Positions 16,847 to 26,572 of a stretch of DNA of 64,000 nt are shown here, in pieces (positions within the stretch are counted from its first letter, which is position 1; the number at the start of each line of letters is the position of its first letter). The notes under the pieces were generated by a model, which saw only the letters and a list, made by a program, of their open reading frames with translations, had not been told where the DNA came from and made no database searches. The position numbers and the translations under genes were made by a program. Source of the stretch: JAUWGC01 sp963753055 (GTDB lineage: Bacteria > Bacteroidota > Bacteroidia > Bacteroidales > B18-G4); contig CAVWAP010000004.1 of assembly GCA_963753055.1 (NCBI GenBank), forward strand, positions 496,001 through 560,000. The letters are read 5' to 3'.

Positions 16847-17542
16847 TTATTTATTAATATCTTCCAGGTCGGCCTGGAACTTAAAGCCCAAGCGCTTGCC
16901 GGTCTTCATAGATATCCTGTCAACTGTTGAAATGAAATCACCAACCCTGACTTCCTTGACCGAATCATAAGGCGGGGTCAGCAAATCAAACCCTATTGTG
17001 TACCATATGGCCGATTCAATGATCTTCTCGAGCTTTTCCTCGTCAATGATGGTGTCCACAAAGTTATTTGGTAAAAACCGCAGCTCCTTCTTACCATCAA
17101 GATAAAAATGACCGTCTTTGTTAATGAATAACCTGCCAATTAGATAACCAACATCATTCAACCTGTTGAATTTGAATGAATCTCTTAGAAAATTAAAAAT
17201 ATTGATGATGCCACAATATGACCTCGTTGTATCCTCCTTCACATATGATGTGTTTTGAAGGAAATGATCCCTGGGAAACTCAAACACATTGGAGTGCATC
17301 ATAAATATGAGTACATCGCCGGCAACCCTTAACTCAAATTCATACTCATTTTTGTCAATAAACTCAAAAGGGATCTGGTATTCCGACTTGATCTTTTTTA
17401 ACTCATACTTCTTGATCATCTTAACCAGAACCTTCTTTAATAATTGGAAAGTCTCATAAGTGTTTTGATATGCCTTTTGCTTTAAACAGCCTTTATCCAC
17501 AATGTATTGATAAAGATCTGATTTGTCTTCAGGAAATGCCAT
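16847..17542 (-). CDS. Conserved protein of unknown function
   Basis: I do not recognise this 231-residue protein. It has no signal peptide or membrane segment and is rich in charged residues, so it is probably cytoplasmic. It follows porT by 20 bp on the same strand and is likely co-transcribed, which loosely links it to envelope functions. The tRNA-Glu promoter begins only 14 bp past its stop. Confidence 0.75.
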   Translation of the reverse strand: MAFPEDKSDLYQYIVDKGCLKQKAYQNTYETFQLLKKVLVKMIKKYELKKIKSEYQIPFEFIDKNEYEFELRVAGDVLIFMMHSNVFEFPRDHFLQNTSYVKEDTTRSYCGIINIFNFLRDSFKFNRLNDVGYLIGRLFINKDGHFYLDGKKELRFLPNNFVDTIIDEEKLEKIIESAIWYTIGFDLLTPPYDSVKEVRVGDFISTVDRISMKTGKRLGFKFQADLEDINK

Positions 17543-17562
17543 GATTTATAAATTGATTATGA

Positions 17563-18333
17563 TTATTCAAAGGTAAAGGAAACCTGGAACATTTTTGTGC
17601 TTAACTTTTCAATGCCATTGGTATAGACATTGTTTTCCCTTACCAGTATATCTGTTAGTCCATACGACATCTTCACCTCAATACCAAATTTGAACCAGGC
17701 ATTATAGAAATCAAAACCAACCCCTCCTTCAACAGATAAGTCGTTCTTGTTTAAGCGAACCAGCGTCGAGTTTGGATCCTCGGTTTTCTTGGCTTTGTTG
17801 GTAGCCAGATCCATGGAGAATTTTAATCCTGTTAGCAGATATGCCCGGTAATTGCCTATACGCTTGGATTTATATTTGAGTTCTAAAGGGAATTCAACAA
17901 AAGTAGATGTGACTGATTTCTTGATATCGACAACACTTGGTGTCCCGTTAAAATACCGCAGAAAAGTATAATTCAGGTAGCGTTCACCAAAAGATAATGA
18001 GGGGATAAAACGTATATCAAAATATTTTCCTATTCGTAGATTTCCCACAATGCCAATGGTGAATCCAAGGACCGGATCGGAGTCGATGCTTAAGATCCGC
18101 AGCGAATCTGCATAGATATCGGGCGACTGTGTGGAATCATACATAACCTGGCCCAGGTTGTCTTTGACCTTCACAACGAAATTAAGCTGGTTTAAAGCCA
18201 GGACAAACCCAAAATGATACCTTGCATAATCATAAGAGGGTAGGTTGATCACCTTCTTCTGAGCCATCACCTGCCCTTGCATTACTATAATGCAAAGTAT
18301 TAATCCAACCAATATATTCCTTATTAACCTCAA
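17563..18333 (-). CDS. porT: PorT-like outer-membrane protein of the type IX secretion system
   Basis: The 256-residue protein has a signal peptide (cleavage near VMAQ) and a pattern of alternating hydrophobic strands ending in an aromatic residue (VSFTFE), typical of an eight-stranded outer-membrane barrel. The segment NLPSYDYARYHFGFVLALN near the N-terminus matches the PorT/SprT signature as I remember it. PorT is needed for T9SS secretion and, in gliding species, motility. Seven T9SS cargo genes lie in this window. A generic barrel protein is the main alternative. Confidence 0.78.
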   Translation of the reverse strand: MRLIRNILVGLILCIIVMQGQVMAQKKVINLPSYDYARYHFGFVLALNQLNFVVKVKDNLGQVMYDSTQSPDIYADSLRILSIDSDPVLGFTIGIVGNLRIGKYFDIRFIPSLSFGERYLNYTFLRYFNGTPSVVDIKKSVTSTFVEFPLELKYKSKRIGNYRAYLLTGLKFSMDLATNKAKKTEDPNSTLVRLNKNDLSVEGGVGFDFYNAWFKFGIEVKMSYGLTDILVRENNVYTNGIEKLSTKMFQVSFTFE

Positions 18334-18403
18334 TTATGTCGCTTTTATTCAAATTCTAAACGCCACACCTGGAAAAATATTTCTGTGCTTCCCCGAAAAA
18401 CTG

Positions 18404-18411
18404 CAAACTTA
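18404..18411 (-). promoter_or_regulatory. Candidate -7 box TAAGTTTG for porT
   Basis: It matches TAnnTTTG on the minus strand about 70 bp before the porT ATG. No clear upstream TTG box was found. Confidence 0.45.
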
Positions 18412-18427
18412 GTGATATTTTTTATTC

Positions 18428-19441
18428 TCAGGATAATTCAATCTGCATTACTTCTGCCAGTAATTTTTCTTTTTGGATTGGGACCACGCCTACTTGTTCA
18501 CAAACCAGTCCACCTGCCAGGTTTGAAATAGTGGCTATCTCCAGGGGAGAACAATTGCTGGCCAGGCACAGCGCTGCAACACTGATAACCGTGTCACCTG
18601 CCCCACTGACATCCGAAATAGAACGCACATGTGCCGGTATTGAATGAATGATACGTTGATTGCTCTGCCTGGAGCTTATGTACAGCCCGTCCTCCGACAA
18701 GGTGATCAGGGCATGTTGTATGTTCTGGTTGTCTTGTAAACGTAAGACTACCTGGTTCAATTCTTTAATGTCTTTATGATTGACCTCTGCTTTCAAGCCT
18801 TCCTGCAGCTCTTTTAAGTTGGGCTTGAAAAGAGAAATGTTTTTATATTTCTGAAAGTTTTTTCTTTTTGGATCAACAGCTACAGGAATATTGTTTTGAT
18901 TGGCATACTCAATGACCTTGGCTATAACTTTCCTGGTGATGCCTCCCTTGTCATAATCCTGGAAAACAATAATATCAATCTTTCCCTGGTCAATAATCTG
19001 GTAAACCCGCTTAATTAAGCTTTCTGTATCCCTGTTGTTAAGGTCAGATGTTATTTCTTCATCAACCCTTAACATCTGGGCGTGATTGCCGATGATCCTG
19101 AACTTGGTGGTCGTGATGCGTTGATCACTGCGGCATATTCCGCTGGATGTCAGTTGCTCTTCTTCTAATAACTTAAGAAAAACATCTCCTTTATTGTCGT
19201 TTCCAATGACAGTGCATAAAATGGGATTGGCTCCGAGCGACTTGACATTTAATGCAACATTGGCAGCACCCCCAAGGCGTTCTTCTCTCTTTTCAACGGC
19301 AACGATAGGAACCGGAGCTTCCGGCGAGATGCGGTTGACATTACCCCACAGGTAAGCATCAACCATGACATCCCCAATGATCATGACGTTCAGGTTGTTA
19401 AAATCCTTGAAAATTTTCTTGAATTTGTTATCTGTGGTCAT
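18428..19441 (-). CDS. rfaE1: D-glycero-beta-D-manno-heptose-7-phosphate kinase
   Basis: This 337-residue PfkB-family sugar kinase matches the N-terminal half of HldE: GDVMVDAYLWGNVNRISPEAP near the start in pieces, the substrate site GGAANVALN, and the catalytic GAGDTV near the C-terminus. It phosphorylates heptose-7-phosphate for lipopolysaccharide core synthesis. The nucleotidyltransferase half is absent, so a separate RfaE2-type protein is expected elsewhere. It follows the aminotransferase by 23 bp and may be co-transcribed with it. Confidence 0.92.
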   Translation of the reverse strand: MTTDNKFKKIFKDFNNLNVMIIGDVMVDAYLWGNVNRISPEAPVPIVAVEKREERLGGAANVALNVKSLGANPILCTVIGNDNKGDVFLKLLEEEQLTSSGICRSDQRITTTKFRIIGNHAQMLRVDEEITSDLNNRDTESLIKRVYQIIDQGKIDIIVFQDYDKGGITRKVIAKVIEYANQNNIPVAVDPKRKNFQKYKNISLFKPNLKELQEGLKAEVNHKDIKELNQVVLRLQDNQNIQHALITLSEDGLYISSRQSNQRIIHSIPAHVRSISDVSGAGDTVISVAALCLASNCSPLEIATISNLAGGLVCEQVGVVPIQKEKLLAEVMQIELS

Positions 19442-19464
19442 CGCTTGTTAATTTTGGAGGTGTG

Positions 19465-20668
19465 CTAAGCAAATCCTTTGAGTGCCTCTTTGATCCGACG
19501 GATTGCTTCTATCAATTGATCTTTCGAGGCCGCATAGGATAGCCTGATACAGTTTGGATTTCCAAATGCGTCACCTGGAACAAGTGCTACATGACCCTGT
19601 TCAAGGACATACAGGCAAAGATCCTTGGCATTATTGATTGTTAGTGTTCCGTTACTCTTGCCAAAATAATAATTGATATTGGGAAAGACATAAAAAGCCC
19701 CTTCGGGAACGTTTGTCCTGAAGCCGGGAATATCCTTGAGTAATTCCAGAACCAGGTCACGGCGCTCATTAAAGATGCGGATCATGGAATGAATCTCTTC
19801 AGACTTTCGATGGGTCAGTCTTAATGGCCTCCAGGGATGCATATTGTGAGATAGAACAGGTTGCTGAGGTTACCTGGCCCTGCAATTTATCACAGGCCTT
19901 GGCAATAACCAAAGGCGCTGCCATATAGCCTACACGCCAGCCTGTCATCGCGAAGCCTTTGGATACTCCATTTATGGTAACTACCTGATCGTGGATAAAA
20001 TCAAACTGTGCTATGCTTTCGTGCTTGCCGACAAAATTGATCAATTCATAGATCTCATCTGAAATAATGAATATTTTGGGATACCTGGCAATAACCTCCG
20101 CTATGCTTTTCAGCTCATCCCTGGAATAAACAGAGCCTGTTGGATTACATGGACTGCTATAAAGCAGAACCTTGGTCTTATCCGTAATAGCATTTTCCAA
20201 CTGCTCGGGTGTGATCTTAAAGTCATGATCAATAGTTGCCTGGATATAAACCGGAGTACCCTGTGCCAGCTTGATGATCTCTTTATAGGACACCCAGTAT
20301 GGAGCAGGTACGATCACCTCATCACCGGGGTCAACCAAACTTAATACAGCATTCGCAATAGAATGCTTTGCGCCACCAGAGACCACGATCTGTTCGGGCT
20401 TGTAACTCAATTGATTGTCACGGGAAAGCTTTTCAGCAATAGCCTCACGTAATTCACAATAACCGGATACCGGCGGATAATGGGTATGGTTATCATGGAT
20501 GGCTTGAATTGCAGCCTTCTTGATAATATCGGGGGTATTAAAGTCAGGTTCACCAATACTCAGGTTGATCACATCCACACCCTGATCTCGTAGTTCCCTG
20601 CTTTTCCTGGTCATTGCCAGTGTTTCCGACTCCGATAATGACCTTAACCTTTCAGAAAGAATTTCCAT
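19465..20668 (-). pseudogene. Aspartate/aromatic aminotransferase, frameshifted
   Basis: Two overlapping frames together encode one class I PLP aminotransferase. The N-terminal part (20668 to about 19800) has SIGEPDFNTP, YSSPCNPTGSVY and the PLP lysine motif SKGFAMTGWRVG. It runs through TCSISQYASLEAIKTDPSK and then stops at TGA. The missing C-terminus (EEIHSMIRIFNERRD to KEALKGFA) continues in the next frame from about 19803 down to 19465. One extra base or two missing bases near 19800 explain this. The best start is the ATG at 20668; a Met seven residues earlier lacks family support. The break could be a real mutation or a sequence error. Confidence 0.85.
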
Positions 20669-20699
20669 GTCAGCAAATCTAAAATTCACAAAAGAGAGA

Positions 20700-20707
20700 C
20701 AAAAGTA
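20700..20707 (-). promoter_or_regulatory. Candidate -7 box TACTTTTG for the aminotransferase gene
   Basis: An exact TAnnTTTG match lies on the minus strand 32 bp before the ATG at 20668. Confidence 0.55.
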
Positions 20708-20747
20708 GTAATTTTAACGTATTGTTTAATAGATAACAATGAATAAT

Positions 20748-20755
20748 TACATTTG
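20748..20755 (+). promoter_or_regulatory. Candidate -7 box TACATTTG
   Basis: An exact TAnnTTTG match lies 28 bp before the 20783 start, with TTG at 20722-20724 as a possible upstream box (23-bp spacer). It is divergent from the aminotransferase promoter. Confidence 0.6.
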
Positions 20756-20782
20756 TACGATAAACCCTAAAAGCAGTTCCAC

Positions 20783-21304
20783 ATGTATGAATTCCTTGAA
20801 ATCCTGAAGTATCTCCTGCCATCGATGGTCATGTTTGTTGTTGTTTATTATTTTATCAAGATGTTTCTTGATAACCAGGTGAAAAAACAAGAGCTCCAGA
20901 TCAGCGAAACTATGAAGAAAACGGTATTGCCTATTCGTTTGCAGGCCTATGAGCGAATCGTCATGTTCCTGGAACGGGTCTCACCGACAGGCATGGTGCT
21001 TAGGATCGGCAGCCCGGTAATGACAGCGGAGCAATTAAGGGGAAAGATCGTCGCTTCTGTCAGGGAAGAGTTCGATCATAACCTGAGCCAGCAGCTTTAT
21101 ATCTCTTCACATGCATGGGAGCTGGTTAAAAATGCCAAGGAAGAGGTTATAAAATTAGTCCATACCGCATCAAGTGGATTGGCCCCGGATGCCAAGGGAC
21201 CGGAACTAGGTAAGGCAATTATTGAACAGGGTGTAGCCCAGGGAAACCAGGCCATCAACATGGCTCTTAATTTTATTAAGAAAGAGGTGCAGGAGTTCTA
21301 TTAA
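20783..21304 (+). CDS. Conserved membrane-anchored protein of unknown function
   Basis: The 173-residue protein has one N-terminal membrane segment (about residues 10-28) followed by a mainly helical cytoplasmic part. Similar single-pass proteins recur in Bacteroidota without an assigned role; I do not know its function. It is transcribed alone from a good promoter and ends at a strong bidirectional terminator shared with the convergent DUF4397 gene. Confidence 0.8.
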   Translation: MYEFLEILKYLLPSMVMFVVVYYFIKMFLDNQVKKQELQISETMKKTVLPIRLQAYERIVMFLERVSPTGMVLRIGSPVMTAEQLRGKIVASVREEFDHNLSQQLYISSHAWELVKNAKEEVIKLVHTASSGLAPDAKGPELGKAIIEQGVAQGNQAINMALNFIKKEVQEFY

Positions 21305-21333
21305 AAAAAATCCCCCCAATTATTGGGGGGATT
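21303..21333. terminator. Strong terminator between convergent genes
   Basis: TCCCCCCAAT and ATTGGGGGGA arms form a GC-rich stem. The A run at 21303-21310 becomes a T run on the minus strand, so it mainly serves the DUF4397 gene. Confidence 0.85.
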
Positions 21334-21360
21334 GCCGATTGTCATATGGTTGTGAGTTGT

Positions 21361-24300
21361 TTACTGATTCACTTTCAGCTTTTGGGTAATTTGAGCATTA
21401 CCTGCAATAATCCTTAGGAAGTATAGTCCATTTGACAAACCAGATATGTTGATTTGTTCGTTGTGAATACTTGCACGCTGGAATCCAAACTCCTGTGCAA
21501 AAACTTTATTTCCGAGCAAGTTATAAATCTCAATGCTTACATTTTGGTCTGTTTCCAGGCCGTAGTTAACATTTACCATGTCCCTTGCAGGGTTGGGATA
21601 GATCATTATCTCATCTTCATTCAATGCAGGCTGTTCTTCAACAGCAGTTGGGAATGAAAGTGGAATCAAATCACCACCCGAGGCCAATGCAACCCATAAT
21701 CCGAAAGCCGGGCCGTTTGAATTATTAGCCGGTGTGAGGAATCCAGAAGCAATAACGCTGATAGCAGCACCATCAAGGCCTAATGTTGCTAAAGGTGCAT
21801 CATAAGCTGCAACTGTTTGCGTGCCGGTTTCATCACGTACTTCCAGGATGTAATCTGCTGTCGGAAGTTCGAGATAACCCTCATATTCTTCGTACATCAG
21901 GTCGTCGATGAGAAGACCTGCTCCGACACCTGTTTCATAAATATCAACAGTCGGTGCATCGGTTGAGCCGTGGAATACAAGTACATCTGTATTGTCCATG
22001 CTTGTTGCAACTTCCCTTGAAATAGCATTCACATAGATGTCGAATGGCTGGATCGGTTCATAGCCGCTGGGGCTGACGATTCCGTTGGCAATGAGGATGT
22101 ATTTTTCATTTCCGTCAAGGGTGTAAGTCTGCGACCACAGCGGGTTCATCGGACTCGTGCTGTTAGCAGGCTGAATGGCGATTGTGAATTCTTCATTGGC
22201 AGGAGCATCGATAAATGGGGTTGCAGTCCTGAACATGAAGTCATCGATAAGCAAAGTTTCATTCAGCCATACATCTACTGTTTCAGCTGCCGCATCGGCA
22301 GAATTGTGGATTACTTGTACACGTGCAGTTGAGATAGGCTCGGTAGGCAATTCCACAAGTTCACCACCTGCTTCCAGTGAAACCCAAAGACCAAAAGCTG
22401 CTCCTCCGCTGTTGTTTCCAGGGTTCAGAAAACCTGAAGCATATACGGTAATGGCTTCACCATCCAATCCGAGTGTCTGCAATGGGGCACCATACTGGGC
22501 TACCACATCTGTTCCAGCTTCATTTCTTACCTGGATGGAGTAATCTGCAGTCGGGAGTTCAAGATATCCTGCAAATTCTCCATAAGCAAGGTTGTCGACC
22601 AGCTGTCCTGCAGTTACTTCAAAAATGTCTACTACCGGTGCATCTGTTGATCCGTGAAAAACGAGCACGTCAGTGTTGGACATACTGGTTGCCATTTCGC
22701 GGCCCATGTCATAAACATAGATATCGAAAGGCTGGATCGGGTCATAACCGCTTGCACTTACAATACCGTTGGCAACCAGGATATAGGTCTCATCGGCTGC
22801 AAGATTGTAGGTCTGTGACCACAGCGGGTTTGCCGGGCTGGTGCTGTTCGATGGCTGAATAGCGATTGTAAAATCAACACCAGCAGGAGCATCAATGAAT
22901 GGAGATGCAGTCCTGAAAGCAAAATCATCAATCAGCAGCATATTATCCAGCCAAACATCAACCACTGCTGCAGCGGCATCGGCAGAATTATGCACTACCT
23001 GAACACGTGCTGTGGGTGAGGTAGATGCTGATGGGAGCTCAATAAGTTGGCCACCATCTGCCAGGGCAACCCAGAGACCAAATGCAGGTCCATTTGAATT
23101 ATTAGCAGGCGTAAGGAATCCGGAGGCAACAACACTTATAGCAGCTCCATTAAGACCCAATGTCGCCAGGGGTGCTTCGTAAGCTGCAACTGTTTGTGTG
23201 CCGGTTTCATCACGCACTTCCAGGATGTAATCTGCTGTCTGCAATTCCAGATAACCTGCATAATCACCGTACATCAAATCATCAATAAGAAGTCCTGCTC
23301 CCACGCCTGTTTCGTAAATATCAACTATTGGTGCGTCGGTTGAGCCGTGGAAAACAAGTACATCTGTGGTGTCCATACCATTGGCTGCCTCTCTGGATAG
23401 GGCATTTACATAAATGTCAAAGGGTTGTACGGGGTCATAACCGCTGGGGCTGATAATCCCGTTAGCAATCAGTATATACTTTTCATTGCCATCCAGGGTG
23501 TAATTCTGGGACCAGAGAGCATTCATAGCGCTGGTGCTGTTAGCCGGCTGAATAGAAATAGTAAACTCTTCATTTGCAGGTGCATCGATAAACGGTGTGG
23601 CAGTCCTGAACATGAAGTCGTCAATGAGCAGGGTCTCATTAAGCCATACGTCAACTACCTCTGCTGCTGCGTCGGCAGAATTATGAATGACCTGTACCCT
23701 GGCTGTGGAAACTGGTTCTGCAGGAAGTTCCACCAGCGGACCTCCAGATGTAAGAGCAACCCAGAGTCCGAAATCTGGCCCACCGCTGTTGTTAGCAGGA
23801 TTCAGGAACCCTGAAGCAAGAACTGAAATTGGCTGTCCATCCAGACCAAGAGTCTGCAAAGGTGCACCATATTGCGCTATCACATCTGTGCCTGCTTCAC
23901 TCCTAAGCTGTATAGAATAATCAGCTGTAGGAAGCTCAAGGTAACCAGCAAAGGAACCATAAGAAAGATCATCTACAAGCTGTCCTGCGGATACTTCGAA
24001 AATATCAACTGTAGGAGCATCTGTTGATCCGTGGAAAACCAATAAGTCAGTGTTCGTCATGTTTGATGCCGCTTCGCGACCTGCAGTATAAAAGGAGATG
24101 CCAAATGGTTCTGCAGGAGTGTAACCGCTCGCACTGATTATGCCTCTGGCAACCATGACATACCTGTTATTGCTGTTTAAGTTGTATGCCTGAGACCAAA
24201 GCGGATTATCCGGACTTGTACTGTTGGAGGGTTTGATGGCAATGGTAAAATATTCTCCAGCAGGAGCATCAATAAAAGGAGATGCAGTCCTGAATGCGAA

Positions 24301-25830
24301 ATCATCAAGAAGTAGGGTGTTGTCCAGCCATACATCAACTACTGCGGCTGCTGCATCGGCTGAATTGTGAATTACCTGTACCCTGACAGTCGAAATTGGC
24401 TCGGAAGGGAGCTCCACCAGTGGTCCGCCTGACGCAAGGGCAACCCAAAGCCCGAAAGCAGCTCCACTGTTGTTATTGGCAGGATTCAGGAACCCTGAGG
24501 CATAAACCGATATTGCCTGGCCGTTTAGACCAAGTGTTTGAAGAGGAGCACCAAATTGTGCTACCACATCAGTTCCGGCTTCGTTTCTTACCTGCAGAGA
24601 ATAATTTGCAGTTGGCAGCTCCAGGTATCCAGCAAAATCGCTGTAGGCGAGGTTGTCTACCAACTGGCCGGCAGTTACCTCAACGATATCCACAACAGGG
24701 GCATCGGTTGATCCGTGAAATACCAATACGTCGGTGTTTGACATATTTGATGCCACCTCACGGCCCATGTCATAAACAAAAACGTTGAATGGTTGAATAG
24801 GGTTGTAACCGCTTGCATTGACAATACCATTGGCTACCAATATGTATTTCCCATTTCCAGCCAGGTTATAAGTCTGGGACCAAAGCGGATTGGCCGGACT
24901 TGTACTGTTGGATGGTTGAATAGCTACTGTAAAATTCACTCCTGCAGGAGCATCGATAAATGGAGATGCAGTCCTGAAAGCGAAGTCGTCAAGAAGCAAT
25001 GTATTATCCAGCCAGACATCAACCACTGCTGCAGCTGCGTCGGCGGAATTATGGATAACCTGTACCCTGGCTGTTGAGATCGGTTCTGAAGGAAGCTCAA
25101 CCAGCGGACCACCGGAAGCAAGTGCAACCCAAAGCCCGAAAGCTGGACCGACACTATTGTTGGCGGGATTTAAAAAACCTGATGCGTAAACTGATATTGC
25201 CTGTCCGTCGAGACCAAGGGTCTGCAATGGAGCTCCATACTGGGCAACTACATCTGTTCCTGCTTCATTTCTAACCTGAAGAGAGTAGTCAGCTGTCGGT
25301 AGCTCAAGATACCCTACAAAATCACCGTATACAAGATTGTCTATCAATTGTCCGGCAGTGGCCTCAAAAACATCCACTACTGGAGCGTCGGTTGATCCGT
25401 GAAATACCAAAACATCGGTATTGGACATGTTTGTTGCCATTTCACGTCCCATATCATATACATAAATGTCGAAAGGCTGAACGGGGTTATACCCGCTTGC
25501 ACTTACAATGCCGTTAGCAACCAAAATATATGTTTCACCATCAACAAGATTGTATGTCTGCGACCATAGTGGATTGGCCGGACTTGTACTGTTAGATGGT
25601 TGAATGGCTACTGTGAAGTCAACTCCTGCAGGTGCATCAACAAATGGAGATGCGGTCCTGAATGCGAAGTCGTCAAGAAGCAGGGTGTTATCCAGCCAGA
25701 CATCAACTACCTGTGCAGCAGCGTCAGCTGAATTATGAATAACCTGAACTCTTGCTTGTGAGAAAGCCTGTGTTGATAATCCGAAGATCAACACAATTAA
25801 TACTGTAAAGATTCTATTCATTGTTTTCAT
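21361..25830 (-). CDS. Giant secreted DUF4397 repeat protein with T9SS sorting domain
   Basis: This 1489-residue protein has a signal peptide (cleavage near AFSQ), six tandem units of about 230 residues and a C-terminal type A T9SS domain (MIYPNPARDMVNVNY). Each unit holds two DUF4397-like halves, one starting ARVQVIHNSADAAA and one LVFHGSTDAP. Units 1, 2, 3 and 5 are one subtype (DNTLLLDDFAFRTASPF and similar) and units 4 and 6 another (NETLLIDDFMFRTATPF plus ETGVGAGLL). DUF4397 domains occur in bacterial surface and cell-wall-associated proteins; the function is not established. It is a single-gene unit. Confidence 0.93.
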   Translation of the reverse strand: MKTMNRIFTVLIVLIFGLSTQAFSQARVQVIHNSADAAAQVVDVWLDNTLLLDDFAFRTASPFVDAPAGVDFTVAIQPSNSTSPANPLWSQTYNLVDGETYILVANGIVSASGYNPVQPFDIYVYDMGREMATNMSNTDVLVFHGSTDAPVVDVFEATAGQLIDNLVYGDFVGYLELPTADYSLQVRNEAGTDVVAQYGAPLQTLGLDGQAISVYASGFLNPANNSVGPAFGLWVALASGGPLVELPSEPISTARVQVIHNSADAAAAVVDVWLDNTLLLDDFAFRTASPFIDAPAGVNFTVAIQPSNSTSPANPLWSQTYNLAGNGKYILVANGIVNASGYNPIQPFNVFVYDMGREVASNMSNTDVLVFHGSTDAPVVDIVEVTAGQLVDNLAYSDFAGYLELPTANYSLQVRNEAGTDVVAQFGAPLQTLGLNGQAISVYASGFLNPANNNSGAAFGLWVALASGGPLVELPSEPISTVRVQVIHNSADAAAAVVDVWLDNTLLLDDFAFRTASPFIDAPAGEYFTIAIKPSNSTSPDNPLWSQAYNLNSNNRYVMVARGIISASGYTPAEPFGISFYTAGREAASNMTNTDLLVFHGSTDAPTVDIFEVSAGQLVDDLSYGSFAGYLELPTADYSIQLRSEAGTDVIAQYGAPLQTLGLDGQPISVLASGFLNPANNSGGPDFGLWVALTSGGPLVELPAEPVSTARVQVIHNSADAAAEVVDVWLNETLLIDDFMFRTATPFIDAPANEEFTISIQPANSTSAMNALWSQNYTLDGNEKYILIANGIISPSGYDPVQPFDIYVNALSREAANGMDTTDVLVFHGSTDAPIVDIYETGVGAGLLIDDLMYGDYAGYLELQTADYILEVRDETGTQTVAAYEAPLATLGLNGAAISVVASGFLTPANNSNGPAFGLWVALADGGQLIELPSASTSPTARVQVVHNSADAAAAVVDVWLDNMLLIDDFAFRTASPFIDAPAGVDFTIAIQPSNSTSPANPLWSQTYNLAADETYILVANGIVSASGYDPIQPFDIYVYDMGREMATSMSNTDVLVFHGSTDAPVVDIFEVTAGQLVDNLAYGEFAGYLELPTADYSIQVRNEAGTDVVAQYGAPLQTLGLDGEAITVYASGFLNPGNNSGGAAFGLWVSLEAGGELVELPTEPISTARVQVIHNSADAAAETVDVWLNETLLIDDFMFRTATPFIDAPANEEFTIAIQPANSTSPMNPLWSQTYTLDGNEKYILIANGIVSPSGYEPIQPFDIYVNAISREVATSMDNTDVLVFHGSTDAPTVDIYETGVGAGLLIDDLMYEEYEGYLELPTADYILEVRDETGTQTVAAYDAPLATLGLDGAAISVIASGFLTPANNSNGPAFGLWVALASGGDLIPLSFPTAVEEQPALNEDEIMIYPNPARDMVNVNYGLETDQNVSIEIYNLLGNKVFAQEFGFQRASIHNEQINISGLSNGLYFLRIIAGNAQITQKLKVNQ
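21650..25780 (-). repeat. Six ~690-bp tandem coding repeats
   Basis: Copies begin (reading on the minus strand) near 25750, 25060, 24370, 23690, 23000 and 22310. Many 20-40-bp blocks are nearly identical between copies, so the DNA is prone to recombination and assembly collapse. Confidence 0.9.
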
Positions 25831-26012
25831 TTTTAAGAGATTTTAGTTATATTTTTAATTGTTTATGACATTTAAACAAATATCTTATTGTTTTGTTTAA
25901 TAAAATAACAAAATAATTAAACATAAAATACAACATATTTACCTATGAAACAGAATATCAGTTATATAATAGTATTTTAATGTTTAATAAAAAATTAAAT
26001 AAACTAAACAGA

Positions 26013-26058
26013 AAATAACAAATAGTAAATAGCAAATAACAAATAACAAATAACAAAT
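26013..26058. repeat. Heptamer tandem repeat AAATAAC/AAATAGC
   Basis: Six 7-bp units (AAATAAC, AAATAGT, AAATAGC, then AAATAAC x3) end 5 bp before the SRPBCC start. The rest of the gap 25831-26063 is very AT-rich with several TGTTTAA-like words and no clear gene. Confidence 0.92.
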
Positions 26059-26063
26059 CTTTC

Positions 26064-26519
26064 ATGCATACTTTAATCCGAAAACAAAGAATTCAAATTG
26101 GCCTGGAAGCGGCCTGGGATTTTTTTTCAAATCCCGCAAATCTTTCAGAGATTACTCCACCAGAAATGAATTTCCGAATATTGAATGAAAATGTTCCGAA
26201 GCAAATTTATCCGGGACTTGTCATATTATATAAGGTAAGTCCCATCTTAAAAGTTTCAGTTACCTGGCTTACAGAAATTACGCAGGTCTCTGCCCCAAAT
26301 TATTTCATTGATGATCAACGTGTGGGACCATATAAACTCTGGCATCACCAGCATCATTTCAGATTGACTGATGATGGAGTAGAAATGACAGATATTGTTC
26401 ACTATAAGCTACCTTTCGGGATTTTGGGCAGACTGGCAAATCTTTTATTTGTAAAGAAGCAATTAAGAGATATTTTTGAATACCGGAGAAATATACTGGA
26501 AAGCAGATTCAACTCATAA
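26064..26519 (+). CDS. SRPBCC family ligand-binding protein
   Basis: The 151-residue protein has the START/SRPBCC pattern (QIGLEAAWDFFSNPANLSEITPPEM, then WLTEITQV, FIDDQRVGPYKLWHHQHHF). Members bind hydrophobic ligands in a helix-grip cavity. Close relatives in Bacteroidota are often found in light-response and carotenoid loci beside a B12-binding MerR regulator and an ECF sigma factor, which is the context here. It is convergent with the sigma gene and shares a terminator with it. Confidence 0.85.
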   Translation: MHTLIRKQRIQIGLEAAWDFFSNPANLSEITPPEMNFRILNENVPKQIYPGLVILYKVSPILKVSVTWLTEITQVSAPNYFIDDQRVGPYKLWHHQHHFRLTDDGVEMTDIVHYKLPFGILGRLANLLFVKKQLRDIFEYRRNILESRFNS

Positions 26520-26548
26520 AAAAAGCCCTCCGGACTCCGGAGGCTTTC
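26517..26548. terminator. Bidirectional terminator
   Basis: CTCCGG and CCGGAG arms extended by GCC/GGC form a hairpin after an A run and before a T-rich run, between the convergent SRPBCC and sigma factor genes. Confidence 0.75.
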
Positions 26549-26572
26549 TATTATTAACACAAAATAATTTGT

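Noticed and set aside
19795..19810. Programmed +1 frameshift in the aminotransferase gene
   Set aside because: The site AAA-GTC-TGA lacks a good slippery match for the Val tRNA and has no SD-like stimulator upstream; mutation or sequence error is simpler, though not excluded.
22175..25274. Several plus-strand frames within the DUF4397 gene
   Set aside because: They are antisense shadows that recur once per repeat unit and show no protein family pattern.
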